A DNA stretch of 64,000 nucleotides from assembly GCF_021378075.1 (NCBI RefSeq), contig NZ_JAJUOS010000005.1:62001-126000 (forward strand), written 5' to 3'. This document shows positions 53,685 through 62,739 of this stretch, piece by piece. Below the pieces are notes generated by a model. That model was not told the DNA's origin. It made no database searches and was given only the letters and a program-made list of their open reading frames with translations. This stretch comes from Rhodobacter flavimaris (GTDB lineage: Bacteria > Pseudomonadota > Alphaproteobacteria > Rhodobacterales > Rhodobacteraceae). Every line of letters begins with the position of its first letter. The stretch's first letter is position 1. The position numbers and the translations under genes are program-made.

Positions 53685-53745
53685 TTCCCCCATCGAGGGG
53701 GAAGTCCGCGCGCCGGTGGGCCACCCTCGATGGGTGGCCCGCCGG
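53685..53745 (+). repeat. paired hairpins between binding-protein and cupin genes
   Basis: TTCCCCC-ATCGA-GGGGGAA (53685-53703) is followed by a 14-bp stem with one mismatch (53713-53726 with 53732-53745). The second loop region CCCTCGATGGG is the inverse of the first, CCCATCGAGGG. Likely an mRNA-stability or partial-termination element. Confidence 0.6.
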
Positions 53746-53774
53746 CAACTCCCCTGACACCCAAAAGAAGAAAC

Positions 53775-54116
53775 ATGCTGATCGAAGCCCTGACCCCGAG
53801 CCTTGCCGAGCCCGAAACCTCGCGCCCCGATGCCGAGAAAGTCCTTGCGGGCGACCCCGTGCATACCACCTGGAATGTGGAAGATGACCGCGGCCTTTAC
53901 TGCGGCATCTGGCAATCCACCCCCGGCAAGTGGCGCATCAGTTACGACGAATGGGAATATTGCCGCATCCACGAGGGCCACTCGGTCATCGCTGGCGACG
54001 ATGGCTCGCGGCTTGAGGTCGGGCCGGGCGACGCCTTCGTGATCCGTCCGGGCTTTACCGGCACCTGGGAGGTGCTGGAGGCCACCCGGAAGGATTACGT
54101 CATCCTCATGCGCTGA
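53775..54116 (+). CDS. cupin-fold protein (DUF861-type)
   Basis: 113 residues, single cupin domain with WRISYDEWEYCRIHEGHSVI and VGPGDAFVIRPGFTGTWEVLE, as in the (S)-ureidoglycine aminohydrolase/EutQ-like DUF861 group; the metal-binding His set looks reduced, so enzymatic activity is doubtful. ATG 53775 is chosen as the start of the domain-length protein. It follows the binding-protein gene across the paired hairpins. Its stop directly abuts the convergent L,D-transpeptidase stop. Confidence 0.8.
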   Translation: MLIEALTPSLAEPETSRPDAEKVLAGDPVHTTWNVEDDRGLYCGIWQSTPGKWRISYDEWEYCRIHEGHSVIAGDDGSRLEVGPGDAFVIRPGFTGTWEVLEATRKDYVILMR

Positions 54117-55034
54117 TCAGTCGAGGCCCTGCAACTCGCGCTCGCGCGCATCGACGCTCGAGATCGTCAGCAGGTAGGGCTCGGGTTCGACCCCGGCAGC
54201 CTGTGCCTCGGCCGCCGCCGCCGCCGCGGCATGGGCCTGCGCCTCGGCCACGGCCGGATCGACGATCAGCCCGGCCTCCCACGCGGCCTGATCGGCGGCA
54301 ATCGCCGCCGCATCCGAAGCCGACACGAGGTAGCCCGTGTGCAGCTCGACCATCGGGCCTTCCATCTCAAGGCTTTCCTCGTAGGAGCGGACATGGACCT
54401 TGGTGCCCAAGTCCATCTCGTCATACATGTCGATGATGTCCTGGTTGAACAGCCGGATGCAGCCCGCCGAGGTGGCCTTGCCGATCGAGCTCGGGTCCAT
54501 CGTGCCGTGGATGCGATACATCGTGTCGCGCCCGCCGCGGTAGAGGTAAAGCGCCCGCGCCCCGAGAGGGTTGTCCAGACCGCCCGGCAGACCGCCCGCC
54601 AGCGGGCCGTAAACCTCGGGGTCTTGCCGGATCATGTTCTTGGTAGGCGTCCAGGAGGGATACTCCTCCTTGCGCCGGATCACCGCATCGCCACGGAAGC
54701 CCCGGCCTTCCTTGCCCACGGCGATACCGAAACGCATGGCCTTGCCCGGCTCGACCACGTGGTAAAGCAGCCGCGCATGGGGATCGACGACGAAAGTGCC
54801 CGGCTCTTCGGGGCCGTCATAGGCAACCCAGCGGCGACGGTTACGCTCGTTGAGATAGGCGGGATTGACGGCGGGGATCACGCGCTCGCCGTCCGGGCGC
54901 GCACGGTATTCGGCCGGAACGTTCGCGCTTGAAAGCGTTGCGCCAGAAGTGTCCGGTGCGCCGCAGGCGGCAAGACCTGCCACGGTCAAAAGCATCGCAA
55001 GCGGGCGCAAACTACGGGCAAAACTGCGGATCAC
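54117..55034 (-). CDS. L,D-transpeptidase lipoprotein (YkuD domain)
   Basis: 305 residues. N-terminal lipoprotein signal (LTVAGLAAC) and a YkuD domain with the active-site motif HGTMDPSSIGKATSAGCIRL, where the Cys is the nucleophile. Forms 3-3 cross-links or attaches proteins to peptidoglycan in the periplasm. The C-terminal about 50 residues are Ala/Glu-rich. GTG 55034 with GAGGG upstream gives the best signal-peptide start; no good ATG precedes the lipobox region except an internal one. Confidence 0.86.
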   Translation of the reverse strand: MIRSFARSLRPLAMLLTVAGLAACGAPDTSGATLSSANVPAEYRARPDGERVIPAVNPAYLNERNRRRWVAYDGPEEPGTFVVDPHARLLYHVVEPGKAMRFGIAVGKEGRGFRGDAVIRRKEEYPSWTPTKNMIRQDPEVYGPLAGGLPGGLDNPLGARALYLYRGGRDTMYRIHGTMDPSSIGKATSAGCIRLFNQDIIDMYDEMDLGTKVHVRSYEESLEMEGPMVELHTGYLVSASDAAAIAADQAAWEAGLIVDPAVAEAQAHAAAAAAAEAQAAGVEPEPYLLTISSVDARERELQGLD

Positions 55035-55154
55035 GGTGGCAAATCCCTCGAAACTGATTACGAATCCCGAACAGGATCCGACCAATCTGCGCAGATGGTC
55101 AAGCCCGCGTCGCTGCGTCAACCCCCGCGCGGGACCGCAGGCGCCCCGCGTGGC

Positions 55155-55188
55155 AAAAAAGCCCGCGCGAGGATTGCCCCGCGCGGGC
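55155..55188 (-). terminator. rho-independent terminator of the phytase-like gene
   Basis: Read on the minus strand, GCCCGCGCG pairs with CGCGCGGGC around a 10-nt loop and is followed by TTTTTT. Confidence 0.88.
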
Positions 55189-55208
55189 CGAATTCAAGGC
55201 CGCAGAGC

Positions 55209-57380
55209 TTAGTTCAGCTTGCCGATCGAGAAGAACAGCGTCTCGCCCGAGCTGTCATCGACGCCGTCATTGTCGGTGACCACAAAGCCCTCGCCCGCCG
55301 CGTCGATGGCAAAGCCCTCGACCTTATCCACGACGTAGCCGCCGAAGGATTTCAGCTCGGGGATCAGGTCGCGCACCTCTTCCTTGGCCACCACCGGAAG
55401 CTCTCCGCCAAGCGCCGCGGGCTGCATCTCGGCCAGTGCCACGCGGAAGATCTTCTTCACCGCCGCCAGATCGCCAAGCTGGTTGTCGCGCTCGACGATA
55501 TAGGCGTGATCGCCCTGCACGGTGATCTCGGACAGGCCCATCCAGCCCGCGCCCTTGGCTTCAAGCGGATAGCGCACCGCGCCCCATTCGCCGCTCTCGG
55601 TGTTATAGGCCACCAGCTTGACCATGCCTGCCGGATCGTCCTTCCACTCGCGCTGAACGGCCATCCACAGCGTGTCGCCAACCTTGGCGATGCCTTCGAA
55701 GCCAAAGCGGACCTCATTGGCCGACAGCTCGGCGGGCAGACCGATCTGCTCCTTGATCTTGCCGTTCTCATCGACATGCACGATCCCATGCGGGATCATC
55801 TTGTCGCTGCGCCCCTCGGTCGCCAGCCAGAAGCCGCCTTCACCGTCAAGCGTGATGCCCTCAAGGTCCATCAGTTGCGCCGGGGCGCCATCGCGGGTCA
55901 CGACCGTCGCCTTCACGATACGGGCGGGCTTGGCGCTCGCGTCGACGGTGAAGATCGAGGGCGCGGCCGAGTAGAAGCTGTCCGACACGCCATAGAGGAT
56001 GCCGGGCTTCTCGGCATCTGCGACCAGGCCCGACAGCGCGCCCCAGCCGATCATCTCCTCGGCACCGGCCGAGGTGATCGTGGGATAGGCCGCCGGGGCG
56101 TCCGAACGCTCATACAGCATCACATGGGCGCGCGCGGCGCCATCGGCGCCGAGGTCGGTTTCGTTGGCCGAAACGAGCAGGTTGCGCGCGGGGATCGCGG
56201 CATAACCTTCGGGGCCAATGCCCGAGGGCAGCAGTTGCAGCAGCTTGGGCGCGGCCAGATCGCTCACGTCATAGACACCGACGACCGAGCCGCGCTCGGA
56301 CCCGATGAAGACCAGCGGCTGGCCGTGGAAGATGCCAAACTCGACCGACTCGGGCTCGACACCCTTCTTGCCGGCGCGCTTGTCGGGGAAATGGCCGATT
56401 TCGGCCACGGCATACTCAAAGGTATTGCCGCTGTCGTAAACGACGGTGCCGTCCTTCTTGAAGATCGTCCAGCCGCGCGAGCCGCCGTTCCAGTCGCCCT
56501 CGTTGGCGGTGGCGAAATGATCCGCGTCGATCCATTTCACCGCGTCGGGTTCGCGCGGAATGTCGGTCAGGCTGCCGGTGAAGGCGATCTTTCCGTCCTT
56601 CTTGGTGTCCACGTCCTCAAGGGTGACGCTGCCCGCGCTGAAATGGTTGGCGACCGCGCCATCGGCGCCGATCACGATGATCTCGTTGTTTTCCTGCATG
56701 GTTACGACGATCTCGCCCGCGGCATTGATGTCGACGAATTCGGGCTCGGGGTCGTCACCGGCGACGGCGGCAAGGCCGGTCACGTCGATCTTCTGCATAG
56801 CGTCGCAATCGGCCAGCCCGTCCTTGAGCGGCAGCTTGACCACATAGCCCGCGGGCATCTGCGGCAGCGCGCCATCGTTCAGCTCTTCGTCGCGTTCGTT
56901 CTCGATGGCGATGGCCAGGAACGCGCCGTCCTTGGCGCGCGCAACCGAATCCGGCTGGCCGCCCAGATCGCAAGACGCAACCTCGGCCTTGGAGCCCAGA
57001 TCGACCATCGCCAGACGGCCCGAGGGGGCCACATAGCTTTCCGACGTGTTCACGCCGACAAACGCGGTATTGCCGATGACGGCGACCGAGGTCGGCTCGC
57101 CCTGCATCGCGACATTGCCAAGCGGTTTCGGCGCCTTGGGATCGGCGATATCGACCAGACCGATCACCCCTAGCGGGCTGTCGGTGTAGACGAGCATCAT
57201 GCCATCTTCGGTCGCCGCAATGATCTCGGACGAGGTTTCACGGGCACGATCCTCGCCCTCGGCCATATTGGCCGGGGTCGCGAAAGCGGCGATGCGGTTG
57301 AAGTTCATCTCGGCGGCCGCGGGCATGGCGGCGCAAAGCGCGATGGTCGAGCTGACGGCGAAAAGGCGTGGTGCGAACAT
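55209..57380 (-). CDS. secreted esterase-like/phytase-like protein
   Basis: 723 residues with a signal peptide (MFAPRLFAVSSTIALCAAMPAAA). The N-terminal half looks like a beta-propeller with repeated …VDIADPKAPKPLGNVAMQGEPTSVAV segments (choice-of-anchor-I-like); the C-terminal third (about 450-720) matches the 'esterase-like activity of phytase family' domain (LMDLEGITLDGEGGFWLATEGR, FGFEGIAKVGDTLWMAVQRE). Probably releases phosphate from organic phosphates outside the cytoplasm. Three CTGTC repeats upstream suggest PhoB control. The terminator at 55155-55188 ends it. Confidence 0.8.
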   Translation of the reverse strand: MFAPRLFAVSSTIALCAAMPAAAEMNFNRIAAFATPANMAEGEDRARETSSEIIAATEDGMMLVYTDSPLGVIGLVDIADPKAPKPLGNVAMQGEPTSVAVIGNTAFVGVNTSESYVAPSGRLAMVDLGSKAEVASCDLGGQPDSVARAKDGAFLAIAIENERDEELNDGALPQMPAGYVVKLPLKDGLADCDAMQKIDVTGLAAVAGDDPEPEFVDINAAGEIVVTMQENNEIIVIGADGAVANHFSAGSVTLEDVDTKKDGKIAFTGSLTDIPREPDAVKWIDADHFATANEGDWNGGSRGWTIFKKDGTVVYDSGNTFEYAVAEIGHFPDKRAGKKGVEPESVEFGIFHGQPLVFIGSERGSVVGVYDVSDLAAPKLLQLLPSGIGPEGYAAIPARNLLVSANETDLGADGAARAHVMLYERSDAPAAYPTITSAGAEEMIGWGALSGLVADAEKPGILYGVSDSFYSAAPSIFTVDASAKPARIVKATVVTRDGAPAQLMDLEGITLDGEGGFWLATEGRSDKMIPHGIVHVDENGKIKEQIGLPAELSANEVRFGFEGIAKVGDTLWMAVQREWKDDPAGMVKLVAYNTESGEWGAVRYPLEAKGAGWMGLSEITVQGDHAYIVERDNQLGDLAAVKKIFRVALAEMQPAALGGELPVVAKEEVRDLIPELKSFGGYVVDKVEGFAIDAAGEGFVVTDNDGVDDSSGETLFFSIGKLN

Positions 57381-57414
57381 GTATCGTCCTCCTGACGGAA
57401 ATCGCGCGGACGAT

Positions 57415-57443
57415 GGGACAGCGATGCGACAGAAGCCTGACAG
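57415..57443 (-). promoter_or_regulatory. Pho-box-like direct repeats upstream of the phytase-like gene
   Basis: On the minus strand CTGTCAG (57443-57437), CTGTCGC (57432-57426) and CTGTCCC (57421-57415) recur every 11 bp, as in PhoB boxes (CTGTCAT repeats). A further GTGTCAC at 57465-57459 lies exactly 22 bp upstream, in phase. The array ends 35 bp before the start codon. Confidence 0.7.
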
Positions 57444-57565
57444 CGCAGCAAAGCTTTTGTGACACGCGCCCCGCAGAATCGACCCGTTTCATGCTATGAT
57501 CGCGCGTCCCCGGCCCGGCTGCGGGCATCCTGACCCGCTCGGTCGAGGACAGAGAGGGAGGAACC

Positions 57566-57901
57566 ATGTCCAAATTCATCGTGACCGGCAGCTATTCCGC
57601 TGCCGCAATGAAAGGCATGATCGCCCATCCGAGCGATCGTGAAAGCGCCACCCGTGCCCTGGTCGAGGCCGCGGGCGGCAAGCTTGTGACCTACCTGCTG
57701 ACGACCGGCGACAATGACTTTCTGATGATCGTCGAGACGGATGACGTTCGGAAAATGCTGCCTGCGCTGATGGTCGCGGGGGCATCGGGCTCGGTCAACG
57801 GGCTGAAGACCGTACAGGCCTTCACCTCGGCCGAGTTCACTGCGGCCCAGAACGCCGCCGGTGAGATCATGATGCGCTACGCAGCGCCCGCGCAAAGCTG
57901 A
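57566..57901 (+). CDS. GYD domain-containing protein
   Basis: 111 residues, alpha/beta-barrel dimerisation fold of the GYD family (SKFIVTGSYSAAAMKGMI … TTGDNDFLMIVETDD). Function unknown; such proteins are small cytosolic dimers. AGGGAGG precedes ATG 57566. Divergent from the phytase-like gene and convergent with creatinase, with a shared terminator. Confidence 0.82.
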   Translation: MSKFIVTGSYSAAAMKGMIAHPSDRESATRALVEAAGGKLVTYLLTTGDNDFLMIVETDDVRKMLPALMVAGASGSVNGLKTVQAFTSAEFTAAQNAAGEIMMRYAAPAQS

Positions 57902-57907
57902 ACGGCC

Positions 57908-57933
57908 GGGTCCGCGGGCTGCCCCGCGGACCC
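57908..57933. terminator. hairpin between GYD and creatinase genes
   Basis: GGGTCCGCGGG-CTGC-CCCGCGGACCC, a perfect 11-bp stem between convergent genes. No long T-run, so it may act as a barrier more than a classical terminator. Confidence 0.6.
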
Positions 57934-57941
57934 GAAGTTGC

Positions 57942-59147
57942 TTATCCGACCACGTTGAAGGCAGGCCCGTAGGGATATTTGGTGATATCCTCGGATCCGT
58001 CCTCGCCCACGACCAGAATGTCATGCTCGCGGTAACCGCCCGCGCCGGGCATGCCCTCGGGCAGCGTCAGCATCGGCTCCATCGAGATCACCATGCCGGG
58101 TTCCAGCACCGTGTCGATATCCTCGCGCAGTTCCAGCCCCGCCTCCCGGCCGTAGTAATGGCTGAGCACGCCGAAGCTGTGGCCGTAGCCGAAGGTGCGG
58201 TATTGCAGCAGGTCGCGCTCGGCGAAGAAGTCGTTGATCTTGGCGGTGACCTCGTCGCAGCGCGCGCCGGGCACAAGCAGGCTCATGCCGTATTCATGCG
58301 CGGCGACGTTGGCCTCCCAGATCTTAAGGCTGGCCGGGTCCACCTCGCCTACGAACATGGTGCGCTCGAGCGCGGTGTAATAGCCCGAGATCATCGGGAA
58401 GCAGTTGAGGCTGAGGATATCGCCGCGCTTGAGCTTGCGCCCGGTGACCGGGTTATGCGCGCCATCGGTGTTGAGGCCGGACTGGAACCAAACCCAGGTG
58501 TCGCGATACTCGGCGTCAGGGAAGCGTTTGGCGATCTCGGCCTCCATCGCGTCGCGGCCCGCCATGGCCACGTCGATCTCGCGCAGGCCCTCCTTGATCG
58601 TGTCGTGGATGGCGTAGCCGCCCACATCGGCCACCGCCGCGCCGTGCTTGATCAGCTCGATCTCGGCGGCGGATTTGACCATGCGCTGCACCATCGTCCC
58701 GGGGGCGATGTCCATACCGCGCTTGGGCTTGAGGAAGTGGTTGAACTTCTCGGCATTGACCATGGTCAGGTGATCAGCCTCGACCCCCACCGCCTTGCCG
58801 GTGCCGATGACATGGGCCACCGCGCGCCAGTAGTTGTCGCGCGCCCAGTCGGTATAGGTCAGCGCCTCGCCATGGCAGCGTCGCCAGGGCTGGCCCGCGT
58901 CGATCCCCGCCGAGATCACGACCGAACGGTCACGCGTCACCACGAGTCCGTAGGGCCGGCCAAAGCTGCAATAGAGAAAGCCCGAGTAATAGGCGATGTT
59001 ATGCATCGAGGTCATGAGGCAGGCGTCGAGGCTGTGCATCTCCATCAGGTCGCGCAGACCTTCCAGACGGGCCTCGTATTCCTCGGGGGCGAAGGGCAGC
59101 GGGGCCTTCTGGCCGTTCTCGCAGGTGTAGAATTCGGGTCTTTGCAT
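57942..59147 (-). CDS. creatinase (creatine amidinohydrolase), M24 fold
   Basis: 401 residues; hydrolyses creatine to sarcosine and urea. The pita-bread fold lacks the M24 metal ligands, as in creatinase: catalytic H231 (NTDGAHNP), E261 (ALERT) and E357 (SMEP) match H232, E262 and E358 of the Pseudomonas putida enzyme. Long stretches such as FLYCSFGRPY and FGYGHSFG are nearly identical. ATG 59147 has GGAGACG upstream and gives the family length. A generic M24 aminopeptidase is less likely. No sarcosine oxidase or creatininase lies in the window. Confidence 0.88.
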   Translation of the reverse strand: MQRPEFYTCENGQKAPLPFAPEEYEARLEGLRDLMEMHSLDACLMTSMHNIAYYSGFLYCSFGRPYGLVVTRDRSVVISAGIDAGQPWRRCHGEALTYTDWARDNYWRAVAHVIGTGKAVGVEADHLTMVNAEKFNHFLKPKRGMDIAPGTMVQRMVKSAAEIELIKHGAAVADVGGYAIHDTIKEGLREIDVAMAGRDAMEAEIAKRFPDAEYRDTWVWFQSGLNTDGAHNPVTGRKLKRGDILSLNCFPMISGYYTALERTMFVGEVDPASLKIWEANVAAHEYGMSLLVPGARCDEVTAKINDFFAERDLLQYRTFGYGHSFGVLSHYYGREAGLELREDIDTVLEPGMVISMEPMLTLPEGMPGAGGYREHDILVVGEDGSEDITKYPYGPAFNVVG

Positions 59148-59381
59148 TGTCGTCTCCGTAGGGGCCAGGGGACCCCGAAAGATCCCGGCGTACAGGACGT
59201 CCGGCGGTTGCCCGCAAGTCACCGGGCCAACGGCCCTCCGGCGACGCCATCGCCGCGACTCGGGCAGATGCTGCCCCAAGCCGCGCCGTCGCGCAATCCC
59301 CCGTGAAATGGCCCCCGTGAAATGGTCGGAGACATGCGAGGGGCCTTGACCATCCGGTCCGCTCGGCGGAACCTGCCCGGA

Positions 59382-60326
59382 ATGGGCCGCTATATCCTGA
59401 AACGCATTGCCTCGCTGATCGCATCGCTCGTTGTGGCGAGCCTTGCGATTTTCGCGCTGATCGAGGTGACGCCGGGCGATCCTGCGTCCTTTATGCTAGG
59501 GCTGAATGCCGCGCCCGAGACGGTTGCCGCGCTGCGCGATCAGCTTGGCCTGAATGAGCCCCTGCCGCTGCGCTACCTGCATTGGGTGGGTGGCATGCTC
59601 AGCGGCGATTTCGGGCTGAGCTATACCTACAAGGTGCCGGTGGCCGAGCTGGTGGGCGACCGGCTCAAGATCTCGCTGCCCTTGGCGCTGATCGCGCTGG
59701 CGCTGTCCACGGCACTGGCGCTGCCCGCCGGGCTGATCGCGGCTGCGCGTCGCGGCAAGGCGACGGATGCGGCGGTCATGGGGGCGACGCAGCTTGGTAT
59801 CGCCGTGCCGAACTTTTGGTTCGCCATGCTGCTGGTCTTGCTGCTTGCGGTGCGCTGGCGGCTGTTCCCGGCGGGGGGCTTTCCAGGCTGGTCCGACCCG
59901 CTCGCCGCGCTGCGCGCCCTGACCCTGCCCGCCGTCGCGCTGGCGCTGCCGCAGGCAGCGATCCTCGCGCGCGTTCTGCGCTCGGCCCTGATCGAGACGC
60001 TGGGGCAGGACTATATTCGCACCGCCCGCGCCAAGGGCCTGAGCCGTCAGGCCGCGCTCACCCGCCACGCGCTGCGCAATGCGCTGATCCCGGTGCTGAC
60101 AATCCTCGGGATGCAGTTTTCCTTCCTGCTCGCAGGCGCGATCATCATTGAGAACGTCTTTTACCTGCCGGGCCTCGGGCGGCTGATCTTTCAGGCCATC
60201 ACGCAGCGCGATCTGATCGTGGTCGAATCCGTCGTCATGCTGCTCGTGTTCGCCGTGATCGCGGTGACCTTCCTGACCGACCTCGCCTATGCCGCCGTGG
60301 ACCCGCGGCTGAGGAGACCGGCATGA
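59382..60326 (+). CDS. ABC transporter permease, DppB type
   Basis: 314 residues with six helices. The N-terminal MGRYILKRIASLIASLVVASLAIF and the EVTPGDPA segment are typical of DppB/OppB; the EAA loop is near DYIRTARAKGLSRQAALTRHALRNALIP. First gene of a permease-permease-ATPase-aldehyde dehydrogenase operon. The solute is probably a peptide or other amine compound. Confidence 0.92.
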   Translation: MGRYILKRIASLIASLVVASLAIFALIEVTPGDPASFMLGLNAAPETVAALRDQLGLNEPLPLRYLHWVGGMLSGDFGLSYTYKVPVAELVGDRLKISLPLALIALALSTALALPAGLIAAARRGKATDAAVMGATQLGIAVPNFWFAMLLVLLLAVRWRLFPAGGFPGWSDPLAALRALTLPAVALALPQAAILARVLRSALIETLGQDYIRTARAKGLSRQAALTRHALRNALIPVLTILGMQFSFLLAGAIIIENVFYLPGLGRLIFQAITQRDLIVVESVVMLLVFAVIAVTFLTDLAYAAVDPRLRRPA

Positions 60327-61138
60327 GGCCCGCGCTTGTGCTTGGTGCGGTGCTCTCCGCAATTGCATTGGTCGCGGCGCTCATCTCGCTGGTCTGGACA
60401 CCCTATGACGTGACCGCTCTGCAGATCGGCGCGCGGCTGCAACCGCCCTCACCCGCGCATTGGATGGGCACCGATCATTTCGGGCGCGATATCCTGTCGA
60501 TGATCATGGCGGGGGCGCGCACCTCGCTCGCGGTGGCGCTGGTGGCGGTCGGGATCGGCATGGGGCTTGGCGTGCCGCTTGGCCTTGCCGCCGCCGCGCA
60601 TCGGAGGCGCTGGCTCGATGAGGCGATCATGCGCGGCAACGACCTGATCTTTGCCTTCCCCTCGCTCGTGATCGCCATTCTGATCACCGCCGTTTTCGGC
60701 CCCTCGGCGCTGAACGCGATCATCGCCATCGGCATCTTCAACATCCCCGTCTTCGCCCGCGTGGCGCGTGCAGGTGCGCTCAGCCTCTGGACGCTCGATT
60801 ACATCCGCGCGGCACGGGTTGCGGGCAAGCATCGCACCCGCATCTCGGTCGAGCATATCCTGCCCAATATCGCGAACCTGTTGATCGTGCAGGGGACGAT
60901 CCAGTTCAGCCTTGGCATTCTGGCCGAGGCGGGGCTGAGCTACGTGGGCCTTGGCGCGCAGCCGCCGACGCCCAGCTGGGGCCGGATGCTGGCCGAGGCG
61001 CAGACTATGGTGGTGATGGCACCGCATGTGGCGCTGTTTCCGGGCCTTGCGATTGTTGCCACCGTGCTGGGGCTGAACCTGCTGGGCGACGGGTTGCGTG
61101 ATGCACTCGACCCAAGGCTGCGGGGGCGCGTCGCATGA
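60323..61138 (+). CDS. ABC transporter permease, DppC type
   Basis: 271 residues with about six helices; HWMGTDHFGRDILSMIMAGAR and the DYIRAARVAGKHRTRISVEHILPN loop are DppC hallmarks. Pairs with the upstream DppB-type protein. Overlaps both neighbours by 4 bp. Confidence 0.92.
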   Translation: MRPALVLGAVLSAIALVAALISLVWTPYDVTALQIGARLQPPSPAHWMGTDHFGRDILSMIMAGARTSLAVALVAVGIGMGLGVPLGLAAAAHRRRWLDEAIMRGNDLIFAFPSLVIAILITAVFGPSALNAIIAIGIFNIPVFARVARAGALSLWTLDYIRAARVAGKHRTRISVEHILPNIANLLIVQGTIQFSLGILAEAGLSYVGLGAQPPTPSWGRMLAEAQTMVVMAPHVALFPGLAIVATVLGLNLLGDGLRDALDPRLRGRVA

Positions 61139-62739
61139 GCCTCTTGTCGTTGGAAACCCTCTCGGTCCAGATCGGCCCCACCGCGATCCTGCGCGAGGTC
61201 TCGCTGTCGCTCGCGCCGGGTGAGATCGTCGGGCTGGTGGGCGAATCCGGTTCGGGCAAGTCGATGACCGCGCTGGCGATCATGGGCCTCTTGCCGCCGG
61301 GCGCGCAGGTGTCGGGCGCGGTGCGGCTGGAGGGGCGCGAGATCACCACCCTGCCCGAACGCGCCCTTTGCCGTCTGCGCGGCAACGAGGTCGGCATGAT
61401 CTTCCAGGAACCGATGACCGCCCTCAACCCGCTGATGACCATCGGCGATCAGGTGGCCGAGACGCTGATGGTCCATCAGAGGATGCCGCGCGCCGAGGCG
61501 CTGGCGGTCGCGCGCGACCGGCTGGATCGCGTGGGCCTGACGGCGCCGCGTTTCCCGCTTGATCTCTATCCGCATGAGCTGTCGGGCGGCCAGCGTCAGC
61601 GCGTGGCCATCGCGCTCGCCATCGCGCTGCGCCCGCGCCTGCTGATCGCGGACGAGCCCACGACCGCGCTCGACGTTACCACCCAGGCCGAGGTGCTGAG
61701 CCTGCTGCATGATCTCGCGCGGTCTGAAGGCATGGCGCTTTTGCTTATCACTCATGACCTTGCCGTGGTCGCCGGCATGGCTGACAGGGTGGCGGTGATG
61801 CAGGCAGGCCGCGTGATTGAGACCGGCGCGACCGAGCGGCTCTTTCGTCGTCCCAAGGCGCGCTATACCGCCGATCTGCTAGCGGCCTCGACCCACCATC
61901 CCGCTGCTGCCCGCACGCCCAAGACCGGCGCGCCACTGCTGACCGTCAGCGCCGCCACCCGCAGCTATCGCCTGCCGCGCCCCAAGCCCTTCGCGCCGCA
62001 CCCCGAGCTGCGCGCCGTCGATAACGTCAGCTTCACCCTTGGCGCGGGTGAATCGCTTGGGCTGGTGGGCGAGTCCGGTTGCGGCAAATCCACCCTGACC
62101 CGCGCGATCCTTGGGCTCGATCCGCTCGCGTCTGGCGCGATCACGCTTTCGGGCCACGCGGTCAGCCCCGAGATGCCCAGCCACGCCCGCGCCGATGTGC
62201 AGGTGGTGTTTCAGGACCCCTATGGTTCGTTCAACCCGCGCCAGCGGGTCGAGCGGCTGGTGGCAGAGCCCTTCCACCTGACCGGTCGCCCCGCCGACTG
62301 GCGCGAGCGCGTGGCCGAGGCGCTGCGCGAGGTGGGCCTTTCGCCCGACGACCGGGGCAAGTTCATCCACGAATTTTCAGGCGGGCAGCGCCAGCGCATC
62401 GCCATCGCCCGCGCGCTGATCACCCGCCCCAAGCTGATCGTGCTGGACGAAGCAGTCTCGGCCCTCGACGTTCGGGTGCGGGCGCAGGTGCTTGATCTGC
62501 TGGCGGGGCTGCAACGCAGCCACGATCTGGCCTATCTGTTCATCTCGCATGACCTGTCGGTGGTGCGCGCGGTCACGACCCGCTGCCTTGTGATGCAGGC
62601 GGGCAGGATCGTCGAGCAGGGCCTGACCGAGGCGCTCTTTACCGCCCCGCAACACGCCTACACCGCGCGGCTTCTGGCAGCCGCGCCGCAAATTCCGCAA
62701 GCATGGACGGAGGAGAGACATGCAACCGCTCTGGTTTGA
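61135..62739 (+). CDS. ABC transporter ATP-binding protein with two fused ATPase domains (DppD-DppF type)
   Basis: 534 residues containing two complete nucleotide-binding domains. First: Walker A GESGSGKS (about 37-44), signature LSGGQRQR, Walker B LLIADEP. Second: GESGCGKS (about 309-316), FSGGQRQR, LIVLDEA. Such DppD-DppF fusions are common in peptide and nickel/glutathione-type importers. Energises the two permeases upstream. Confidence 0.93.
   Translation: MSLLSLETLSVQIGPTAILREVSLSLAPGEIVGLVGESGSGKSMTALAIMGLLPPGAQVSGAVRLEGREITTLPERALCRLRGNEVGMIFQEPMTALNPLMTIGDQVAETLMVHQRMPRAEALAVARDRLDRVGLTAPRFPLDLYPHELSGGQRQRVAIALAIALRPRLLIADEPTTALDVTTQAEVLSLLHDLARSEGMALLLITHDLAVVAGMADRVAVMQAGRVIETGATERLFRRPKARYTADLLAASTHHPAAARTPKTGAPLLTVSAATRSYRLPRPKPFAPHPELRAVDNVSFTLGAGESLGLVGESGCGKSTLTRAILGLDPLASGAITLSGHAVSPEMPSHARADVQVVFQDPYGSFNPRQRVERLVAEPFHLTGRPADWRERVAEALREVGLSPDDRGKFIHEFSGGQRQRIAIARALITRPKLIVLDEAVSALDVRVRAQVLDLLAGLQRSHDLAYLFISHDLSVVRAVTTRCLVMQAGRIVEQGLTEALFTAPQHAYTARLLAAAPQIPQAWTEERHATALV

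Noticed and set aside
51168..53981. A 937-codon minus-strand open frame across panB and the binding-protein gene
   Set aside because: It is out of frame with panB and antisense to the well-supported binding-protein gene.
55095..57173. A 692-codon plus-strand open frame opposite the phytase-like gene
   Set aside because: Antisense shadow of a gene with signal peptide, domains and a terminator.
57942..59147. Generic Xaa-Pro aminopeptidase or DddP
   Set aside because: The M24 metal ligands are missing, and the catalytic residues and long conserved stretches match creatinase.
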